Of a stretch of DNA of 64,000 nucleotides, positions 35,206-42,466 are shown piece by piece. Position 1 is the stretch's first letter; the number at the start of each line of letters is the position of its first letter. The notes beneath the pieces are model-generated. The model saw nothing but the letters and a program-made list of their open reading frames with translations, was not told the DNA's origin and searched no databases. This DNA comes from Candidatus Villigracilis vicinus (GTDB lineage: Bacteria; Chloroflexota; Anaerolineae; Anaerolineales; Villigracilaceae): positions 124,001 through 188,000 of the forward strand of contig JADKIL010000006.1 of NCBI GenBank assembly GCA_016721315.1, read 5' to 3'. The position numbers and the translations under genes were made by a program.

Positions 35206-36848
35206 TTATTTGGAATAAGCCGCCAGTGCCTCGGCGGATAAGAACCGTCCCGTTTTGGGGAACAGGTCCAGGTTGAGATGCAGAAGCGAGGTTGGGCGCA
35301 CACGATACTTCTGAAGCATGTCTGTGTCCTTCAAGACATCTTGCGGTTTTCCATCTGCCACAATGTGTTTATCACCGAACAAAAGCACACGGTTCGCATA
35401 TGTCACCGCAAGGTCAACATCATGCGTGATGAATAAGGTTGCAGCAAAATTCGATGTAAGTATGGATTCTGCTTCTGGCGAAACATCACAAAGCGTATCC
35501 ATAAAGTGAGTGTAATTGGAAAAATCCTGCCCTGCGGTCGGCTCATCCATGACCATGATCTTCGAGCGCATGGCAAGTACAGCAGCAATGGTTGTGCGTT
35601 TTTGCTGCCCAAATGACAAACCCAATGGCGGATACTCCACAAAATTGTTCAAATTAACGGTTGACAGACTCTCGTTCACAAATTTGGGAATCAAGAGCGG
35701 GTCAAATTCCAAATTCTTCGGACCAAATTCCAGCTCTTCACGTACGGTCGGCGCATACAACATATGGGTTGGGCTTTGGAAAACATATCCAAGCACGCGC
35801 GCGATCTGGGCAACGCTCATCTTGCGAGTATCTTGCCCTTCGATCAACACACGCCCTTTCGTAGGCTTAAGCAAACCAATGGCATGTTTCACCAACGTGG
35901 ACTTGCCCGCCCCATTAGGACCCAACACCGCGATCAGGTCACCGGGGTAGATTTTCAAATTGACATTTTGAAGAATGAGTGGATATTCATCGTCATATCG
36001 AAAATCCACATCTTCAAATACAACCAGTGGCTCGCCTCTCTCTACAACTTTGGGCTTGGGCGCCTCTACCGGAGCGATCGCCTGCGCTTTGACTCGCTGT
36101 ACCACCCACGGCGCGGGTAATTTCACCTTGGTATGGTCGATCTCTGGAGGCAGGTCATGAATGCCGCCCAGATACTTAATGCGCCCATCCTCCATATAAA
36201 GCATACGATCAGGTTTTGTTGCAATGGCATCTTCTACACGATGCTCAACCAAAATGACGGTCTTACCTTCATCCGCTAAGCTGCGGAAAACCTGCAAGGC
36301 TTCATGAGCGGAGGCAGGGTCGAGAGAGGCGAGCGGTTCATCCAACAGCAGGATGGAGGGATTCATCGTCAACACACCGGCAAGTGCCACCTTCTGCTTT
36401 TCGCCGCCAGATAAGTTGAATGTCTCGCGTTCACGTAAGTATTCAATGTTTAGGCGTTTCAATGCCTGATCCACGCGCAACATGATCTCTGCACGCGGCA
36501 TTCCCAAATTCTCAGGACCAAATGCGATCTCGTTATAGACATTACTCGCAACGATCTGACGCTCAGGGTCTTGCAATAGCGTCCCCACAACCTGAGCGAT
36601 CTCGGAATCTGCATTTCGGCAACTTCCTTGCCATGCAGCAACACTTTACCTGTTCGCTCACCACGGTAACTGCGAGGAATCAAACCGTTGATACAGCGGG
36701 CAAGTGTAGTCTTCCCACACCCACTGGATCCGGCAATTAATAGCAACTCGCCCTGCTTAAGCTCCAGGGAAACATCCTCTAAAGCCAACTCAGGACGAGT
36801 TCGATATTTGAATGTCAGGTTCTCAATAACAAGTGGTCGGTTCATCAT
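35206..36848 (-). CDS. Fused ECF-type ATPase (two ABC domains), frameshifted
   Basis: Two frames form one protein of about 547 residues with two ABC domains. Domain 1: Walker A GSSGCGKTT, signature LSGGEKQKVALAG, LLLDEPLASLD. Domain 2: Walker A GPNGAGKST, signature LSFGQQKRTTIAA, VMDEPTAGQD. The frame breaks at a GG pair (36604-36605, plus strand); a third G restores MQIPEIAQVVGTLLQDPERQ. Tandem ATPase fusions serve ECF transporters and drive the S and T proteins encoded next. The promoter has TAAAAT nine bases before the first ATG. Confidence 0.88.
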
Positions 36849-36857
36849 TTCAGCTTT

Positions 36858-36863
36858 ATTTTA
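36858..36863 (-). promoter_or_regulatory. -10 box of the ECF operon (probably leaderless)
   Basis: TAAAAT on the reverse strand, nine bases before the ATG at 36848 (a second ATG follows at once). No Shine-Dalgarno sequence. Confidence 0.45.
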
Positions 36864-36909
36864 CTCTGAAAAATAACTTTCACAAGGCTGATTAACTTGT
36901 CTATTCGTT

Positions 36910-37943
36910 TTAATTTCCTACCAAATCAATCAAAGCCTGATAATTTGCCGGAATCACTTCGGGCGCCTTAAAAGACTCGGTGATAATGGACGGGTCTTTC
37001 ATGCCATGCCCCGTACAAACGACAACGATCCGCTTGCCCTTCGCATCCAACGTCCCTTGGCTTGTTTCTGCGATCAGCCCAGCCAGCCCCGCCGCAGATG
37101 CCGGCTCGACCCACACCCCTTCTGAAGCGAGGATATGTTGCGCATTCAGGATCTGAGCATCAGACACTGCGATGATCTTTCCATTGGATTCCTGCGCTGC
37201 GTCCAAAGCTTGTTCACCACGTGCAGGCTTGCCTATGCGAATGGCAGTAGCAATCGTTTCAGGCTTGTCTACGGGGTGCCCCAACACAAGCGGAGCGGCT
37301 CCCTCTGCCTGTACACCAAGTACTTGAGGAAGTCCTTTGTTGTATTGTTTAAAGCCTGCCCAATAGGATGTAATGTTTCCGGCATTTCCGACCGGCAGGC
37401 ACAGCCAATCGGGTGAAGAACCAAGCACATCACAGATCTCAAACGAAGATGTTTTTTGCCCTTCGATGCGGTATGGATTAATGGAATTTACCAAGGCAAT
37501 GGGGTCTTTTGCGTGATCTCTACAACCAGAGTCAAGGCATCGTCAAACGATCCTTGAATTTGGATGACTTCTGCGCCGTAGGCAATGGCACCCGCTAATT
37601 TGCCAACGGCTACTTTCCCTTCGGGAATCAAAACAATGGACCGTAACCCTGCGCGAGCTGCATAGGCTGCCGCGGATGCAGCGGTATTGCCGGTGGAAGC
37701 GCATATGACGGTTTTCGCACCGCGACCGACAGCTTCGCTAATGGCGGCGGTCATGCCGCGGTCTTTAAAGGAGCCGGTGGGATTCAGTCCCTCATATTTG
37801 ATGAACAATTCGCAGTCAAAATCCCGGCTGAGGCGCGGCATTGGAATCAATGGGGTATTGCCTTCGAGAAGTGAAACGGTCTGAGTGTGGGCAGGTAAGT
37901 CGAGATACTGCCTATAACGCTGGATCAAGCCCTGGTAGGTCAT
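36910..37943 (-). CDS. thrC: Threonine synthase, frameshifted
   Basis: Two frames give one protein of about 344 residues. The first has the PLP Lys in GSFKDRGM (about residue 58) and the phosphate loop STGNTAASAAAYA; the second has the PVGNAGNITSYWAGF loop and ends ANYQALIDLVGN. They meet at a G4 run (37501-37504, plus strand); a fifth base gives EITQKTPIALVNSINPYR. The enzyme converts O-phosphohomoserine to threonine. The ATG at 37943 follows CGGAG. Divergent from thrB across 41 bases. Confidence 0.9.
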
Positions 37944-37970
37944 ATCAACTCCGAGTTTAAGGATGAGCCG

Positions 37971-37978
37971 ATTATAAT
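37971..37978. promoter_or_regulatory. Palindromic -10 element between thrC and thrB
   Basis: ATTATAAT is self-complementary. On the forward strand its TATAAT (37973-37978) ends six bases before the thrB ATG; on the reverse strand its TATAAT lies 27 bases before the thrC ATG, compatible with a normal leader carrying the CGGAG site. No consensus -35 in either direction. Confidence 0.55.
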
Positions 37979-37984
37979 GTCGGC

Positions 37985-38869
37985 ATGATAAAAATCCGAG
38001 TCCCAGCTACCTCCGCAAATTTGGGTCCCGGCTTCGATTGTCTCGGGCTGGCGTTAGACCTTTGGAATGAAATCGCATTTGAAGAAGCCAAGCGGCTAAA
38101 ATATCGCGCAACTGGAGAAGGTGCAGAGAAGTTAAATAAAGGTAGCAAGAATCTGCTCACCAAATCATATGTGCGGCTTTTTGAGATCTGCGGAAAAAAA
38201 ATGCCCGGGGTTCATGTTGCCGCCAAAAATGACATTCCCATGAGCAGCGGGCTGGGGTCGAGCGCTGCAGCGATCATGGCGGGGTTATATGGCGCAAATG
38301 AAATGCTAGGCAAACCTCTGAACAACATGGAACTATTGAAGCTAGCCACCGACATGGAGGGGCATCCAGATAATGTTGCCCCGGCATTATTCGGCGGCTT
38401 GGTGGTATCTGCGATGAACGGTGATGAGATCATTCTGCGCAGGTTCGAGCTTCCAAAATGGACGGTTGTGATCGTTAAACCAGATGTAGAGTGGCTGACC
38501 AAAACCGCGCGCGCTGTTCTGCCGAAGTCGGTCTCACGTGCAGATGCGATTTTCAACATCGGTCGAGCTTCGTTGGTTGTGGAAGCCTTGCGTACTGGCG
38601 ATCTGGAACTGCTGCAAAAGGTGATGGATGATCGCATCCACCAGCCCTATCGCTTGCAGCACATTTCAGGTGGTACAGCAGCTTACAAGAAAGCGTGCCA
38701 GTTTGGAGCGGCCGCACTTTCAGGAGCCGGACCATCTATTATCACGTTTGTTCCACCGCAAAAAGCAGAGGAAGCAAAGAAAGAAATTGCGAGGGGTTTT
38801 GAGGAGCTTGGCATCATGGCGAAGTCAATCATCACTTCACCGGGTATTTTGGGGACGCACCGAATTTAA
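37985..38869 (+). CDS. thrB: Homoserine kinase
   Basis: 294 residues of the GHMP kinase family. MIKIRVPATSANLGPGFDCLG is the family N-terminus; the ATP-binding loop is PMSSGLGSSAAA (about residue 82); C-terminal GAAALSGAGPSIITF is motif 3. It phosphorylates homoserine, the step before threonine synthase, whose gene is divergent next to it. Leaderless start as set by a TATAAT six bases upstream. Followed by a strong bidirectional terminator. Confidence 0.95.
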   Translation: MIKIRVPATSANLGPGFDCLGLALDLWNEIAFEEAKRLKYRATGEGAEKLNKGSKNLLTKSYVRLFEICGKKMPGVHVAAKNDIPMSSGLGSSAAAIMAGLYGANEMLGKPLNNMELLKLATDMEGHPDNVAPALFGGLVVSAMNGDEIILRRFELPKWTVVIVKPDVEWLTKTARAVLPKSVSRADAIFNIGRASLVVEALRTGDLELLQKVMDDRIHQPYRLQHISGGTAAYKKACQFGAAALSGAGPSIITFVPPQKAEEAKKEIARGFEELGIMAKSIITSPGILGTHRI

Positions 38870-38909
38870 TAAAAAAGCGGACTCTTTCGAAAGAGTCCGC
38901 TTTTTTATT
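38868..38909. terminator. Bidirectional terminator between thrB and terC
   Basis: AAAAAAGCGGACTCTTT / AAAGAGTCCGCTTTTTT, a long perfect stem with tracts on both sides. Confidence 0.92.
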
Positions 38910-38914
38910 GCAGA

Positions 38915-39788
38915 TTATTTTTTCTTTTTTCCGGATTTTGGTTTAGGCTTCGCTTTTCCGCTTACTACGGCAGGAGCGGATGCGCCAGCCGCCATAACAG
39001 GCTGCAGCTCAGGCTTGGCTTCTTTATATGCATCACGCAGATTAACCGGTTTAACGTGCGGGTTACGAACACGAAGGTTAAAGCATTTCAACTATCACGG
39101 AGAAGCCCATGGCAAAATAAACATAACCCTTCGGGATATGCTGATGCAGTCCCTCCACAACAAGAGTGAAGCCGATTAGCAGCAGGAAACTCAATGCAAG
39201 AATTTTGATAGTGGGGTGACGTTCCACAAATTCACCGATGGGGGCCGCCACAAAGATCATGATGGAAGCCGCAATGATAACAGCAATAACCATGATCGTG
39301 ATGTGATCGACCATCCCAACCGCAGTTATCACAGAGTCGAGTGAGAAAACAATATCCAGCAACATGATCTGGATGATGACACTTGCAAAATTTGCAGCCA
39401 CCTTTGCAGATGCCGCACCTTCCTTGCCCTCCAATTTTTCATGGATTTCATGCGTGCTCTTCCACAACAGGAAGAGACCGCCAACGATCAGGATCAGATC
39501 GCGTCCAGAAATGCCGATGCTATCATGTTCGCCAAACCAGGGAATATAAAAGAATGGTTCTTCGAGGCTGATGATCCATGAGAGAGAGAGTAACAAGAGG
39601 ATACGCGTGATGACTGCAAGCATAATGCCCGTAGTACGCGCGCGAGGTTGATCTTCCTTCGGCAATTTACCTGAAAGGATCGAAATAAAAATAATATTAT
39701 CCACACCCAAAACTAATTCAAGCGCGATCAGTGTGATCAGCGCAATCCATGACGCCGGATCGGACACCCAGCCAAATTCAAAGTACAT
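38915..39788 (-). CDS. TerC family membrane protein, frameshifted near C-terminus
   Basis: The long frame 39078-39788 (236 residues) has the TerC/YkoY pattern: helices with acidic residues (LALELVLGVDN, AATAGF-like DIVFSLDSV) and ends VEML. A stop follows because of an extra T in a three-base run (39080-39082, plus strand). Removing one base gives VEMLNLRVRNPHVKPV and then about 55 more residues, ending in a Lys-rich tail (KPKSGKKKK) at 38915. The corrected protein has about 290 residues. TerC proteins are linked to Mn(II) export. Starts behind TAGGAG with TAGAAT farther upstream. Confidence 0.85.
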
Positions 39789-39896
39789 CGCTTCTACTCC
39801 TACGAAAAGATTGATGCAATTCTACCAAATTCGATAAAAAAGCCGGGGAGTTGATTGGGGATCTGCTTAAACAACCGTAGTGAAGGGCATTATTTC

Positions 39897-40721
39897 TTAA
39901 TTGATCGATCTATTTCGCTCTGTATCCAATACAGCCCATTTGGGGTTCTGGGCATCATAACGAATAAAAACCTTTTTCCCTACGGAATATTTCGCAAATG
40001 CAGTTTCACCGATCAACACATCACCTTCCGCCTGAAATGGGAAACCTGCCTTGGGTGTAACCTCAAAATAAATATGCACTGCACGTGAATTTTTCGATGG
40101 ATAAGGAAGATTCAGGTCATCCACACGGGTGATAACAGCCTCAGCCTGTTCGCCACGGATTTTGAGGTCTTCGTTGCCTTCTGTCATTTTATTGAACGCT
40201 GCCCGGCGACCATTAACTTCACGTTCTTTCATGGCTGATTCGTGGTCGTCATCATAATGATCCAGATATGCCCTTGAAGTGTCTTTGGGATCATAGGTCA
40301 CCCAAATTTTTCGTCCATGCTCGGTGAGCATTTCTTCATTGTTAGCTCGAACAAAGGATGGTCTATAAATTTCATTACGAAAGCGAGTTCGGAAGGGTGC
40401 AATATCTTCTGAAAAGACATCCACTTCAAAATCGATCAAATGCCAAGAATGATCTCGGCGATTACGACCGCCCCAGGATACGACTCGTTTAGCAGAAACG
40501 ATGACAGCCGGAGCCAACATACCGCCGGACAGGAAAATATCTTCCTTGTATTTTGATAAGTCTTCAATGGCTTTGTTTATTTCCTTGATCTCCCCCTCCG
40601 CCTCTGTTTTTTCTAAAAAGCCTCCTATGAAATCAGTGAGGTCAAAACCTGTAAAAACTAATATAAACACAATAACTAAAACATAAACAAGTATTGCCTG
40701 CCAACTAAAGAAATCTACCAT
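39897..40721 (-). CDS. Hypothetical protein with one membrane anchor and internal duplication
   Basis: 274 residues. One N-terminal helix (about 8-30, LVYVLVIVFILVFTGF) and a charged coiled segment are followed by two similar modules (about 68-155 and 170-270). Both contain H-x2-(D/Y)FEV, an outward beta-hairpin with an E, G-(R/K)-K-(I/V)-(W/F)-(V/I)-x-YD and an A-x-LD ending, which implies an internal duplication (DUF3592-like fold). Function unknown. GGAGG lies seven bases upstream. A terminator of the previous gene precedes it. Confidence 0.7.
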   Translation of the reverse strand: MVDFFSWQAILVYVLVIVFILVFTGFDLTDFIGGFLEKTEAEGEIKEINKAIEDLSKYKEDIFLSGGMLAPAVIVSAKRVVSWGGRNRRDHSWHLIDFEVDVFSEDIAPFRTRFRNEIYRPSFVRANNEEMLTEHGRKIWVTYDPKDTSRAYLDHYDDDHESAMKEREVNGRRAAFNKMTEGNEDLKIRGEQAEAVITRVDDLNLPYPSKNSRAVHIYFEVTPKAGFPFQAEGDVLIGETAFAKYSVGKKVFIRYDAQNPKWAVLDTERNRSIN

Positions 40722-40736
40722 GACGCATCCTCCAAT

Positions 40737-40774
40737 AAAATGAACCCCACTATATCGATAGTGGGGTTCATTTA
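40737..40774 (-). terminator. Terminator of the beta-oxidation operon
   Basis: AATGAACCCCACTAT / ATAGTGGGGTTCATT hairpin, followed on the reverse strand by TTATT. It stands after the SCP2 gene at the end of the operon. Confidence 0.85.
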
Positions 40775-40798
40775 CCAGAGTACTTAAGTCTTAGAGAA

Positions 40799-41125
40799 CT
40801 ACTTGATCTTGAACATCTGGGTCAACTTCATCGCCAGGTTAAGGTCGCCTGCGAGTTTAAGTTTGCCCTGCATGAACGCCTGCATTCCGTCGATCTCACC
40901 AGTGAAAATTTTGACGTAATCAGCAGAATCAGCCGTAAGGGTCATCTTGGGGGAAGCGTGCGTTCCCTTCACAACTTCACATTTGCCGTCTTTGATGGCA
41001 GCATACCATTCGCCGGGCTCGGCGCCTGTAAAATTGAACTGAATGGTGGCATCCAGTCCTGCTACTTTTTCAGGAATGAATGCGCCAGGCATTTTGGACA
41101 TGAGGGTTTCGATTGTGAGAGCCAT
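40799..41125 (-). CDS. SCP2 sterol-binding domain protein
   Basis: 108 residues consisting only of an SCP2 domain: AFIPEKVAGLDATIQFNFTG, then PKMTLTADSADYVKIFTGE and AFMQGKLKLAGDLNLAMKL, all typical. ATG at 41125 follows AAAGGAA. It is the last gene of the fatty-acid operon and probably binds acyl-CoA or fatty acid in the cytoplasm. A related protein sits next to the AOR at 11-13 kb. Confidence 0.9.
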   Translation of the reverse strand: MALTIETLMSKMPGAFIPEKVAGLDATIQFNFTGAEPGEWYAAIKDGKCEVVKGTHASPKMTLTADSADYVKIFTGEIDGMQAFMQGKLKLAGDLNLAMKLTQMFKIK

Positions 41126-41157
41126 TGGTTAGTTTCCTTTTTGTGGTTAGAAAATTA

Positions 41158-41196
41158 CCAATCACTAATTACTGGTAAATGGTAATTAGTGATTGG
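41158..41196. repeat. Palindromic intergenic repeat (family A)
   Basis: Perfect inverted repeat CCAATCACTAATTAC / GTAATTAGTGATTGG, nine-base loop, in the gap between SCP2 and thiolase genes. A related motif (TGGTAATTGG / ACCAATCACTAATT) occurs at 42415-42473. Confidence 0.8.
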
Positions 41197-41206
41197 GGGT
41201 TGGTAA

Positions 41207-42388
41207 TTACTGAAGGTTTTCAAAGATCGCCGCCGCACCCATGCCGCCGCCGATGCACATGGTGACCATGCCATACTTTGACTTGCGGCGTCCCATTTCA
41301 TAGATGAGTTGGGTAGTGAGCTTGGAGCCGGTACAGCCGAGCGGATGTCCGAGAGCGATCGCGCCGCCGTTGACGTTGACCTTATCCGGGTCGATCTCGA
41401 GGGTCTGCATTACAGCCAGAGATTGAGCCGCGAAAGCTTCATTCAACTCGAACAAGTCAATATCCCGGAGAGACAGACCCGCGGTTTTAATCGCCTTTGG
41501 AATTGCAGCAATAGGACCAATTCCCATCAATTCCGGTGGGACGCCTCCGACTGCGAAGGAGACGAATCTTGCTAGGGGCTTGAGTCCCAGCTCGTGGGCT
41601 TTCTCCGCGGACATGACCATGACCGCCGAAGCGCCATCGGACATTTGAGAAGAATTTCCAGCGGTGACAAAGCCGCCTTCTTTGAAAGCAGGCTTCAGTT
41701 TGGCGAGACCTTCCAAAGTCGAGTCGCCGCGCGGACCTTCATCACGTTTGACGGTGAAATTTTTCTTGACTACTTTGCCATCCACATACTCGTTGACTTC
41801 CACATCCAGCGAAATCAGCTCCGGGTCGAAGATACCAGAATCAACGGCGTGCGCCGCCTTTTGGTTGCTCTTCAATGCAAACTCATCTTGCTGTTCGCGA
41901 GTAATGCCATACTTTGTAGACACATTTTCAGCAGTGAGTCCCATATTGGTATAGTAATGAGGCAACTCCATCGCAAATTGCGGGTTGGGCGAAAACTTGT
42001 AACCCATCATCGGCACCATTGACATGGACTCAACGCCCGCGCCGATACCGATTTCAATATCGCCAGCTTTGATGGCATGGGCAATATGCGCAATGGACTG
42101 CACACCCGACGAACAATAACGATTGATAGTCTCGGCAGGGACGGTATCCGGTAGACCCGCACGAATGGAAATGGTGCGCGCCACGTTCATGCCCTGCTCC
42201 CCTTCGGGGAAGGCACAGCCAAAAACCACATCTTCGATCTGAGCAGGGTCAAGATTCGGTGTGCGGTTGAGTAATTCTTTAATTACCGCAGCCCCCATCT
42301 CATCGGGACGAACCGTTGCCATGCCACCACGCTTGGCTTTGCCAACAGGAGTGCGGACTGCGCTAACAATTACGGCTCCTTTTGTCAT
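41207..42388 (-). CDS. fadA: Acetyl-CoA acyltransferase (thiolase)
   Basis: 393 residues, standard length. Catalytic Cys in NRYCSSGVQSIA (about residue 90), NEAFAAQSLAV (His-containing neighbours), GGAIALGHPLGCTGS near the C-terminus with the second His, and a final CIGGGMGAAAIFE (Cys). It releases acetyl-CoA in the last step of beta-oxidation. The in-frame ATG at 42400 lies inside its own ribosome binding site (GGAG), so 42388 is taken. Part of the TetR-headed operon. Confidence 0.95.
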   Translation of the reverse strand: MTKGAVIVSAVRTPVGKAKRGGMATVRPDEMGAAVIKELLNRTPNLDPAQIEDVVFGCAFPEGEQGMNVARTISIRAGLPDTVPAETINRYCSSGVQSIAHIAHAIKAGDIEIGIGAGVESMSMVPMMGYKFSPNPQFAMELPHYYTNMGLTAENVSTKYGITREQQDEFALKSNQKAAHAVDSGIFDPELISLDVEVNEYVDGKVVKKNFTVKRDEGPRGDSTLEGLAKLKPAFKEGGFVTAGNSSQMSDGASAVMVMSAEKAHELGLKPLARFVSFAVGGVPPELMGIGPIAAIPKAIKTAGLSLRDIDLFELNEAFAAQSLAVMQTLEIDPDKVNVNGGAIALGHPLGCTGSKLTTQLIYEMGRRKSKYGMVTMCIGGGMGAAAIFENLQ

Positions 42389-42414
42389 AATAATCTCCAT
42401 TCTTGGTAAAAGAG

Positions 42415-42457
42415 ATTGGTAAATAGTAATTGGTAACTGAATTTACTATTTACCAAT
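42415..42457. repeat. Palindromic intergenic repeat (family A)
   Basis: ATTGGTAAATAGTAA / TTACTATTTACCAAT with a 13-base loop in the gap between thiolase and fadN genes; followed at 42456-42474 by ATTACCAATCACTAATTCC, the same text as in the repeat at 41158. Confidence 0.8.
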
Positions 42458-42466
42458 TACCAATCA

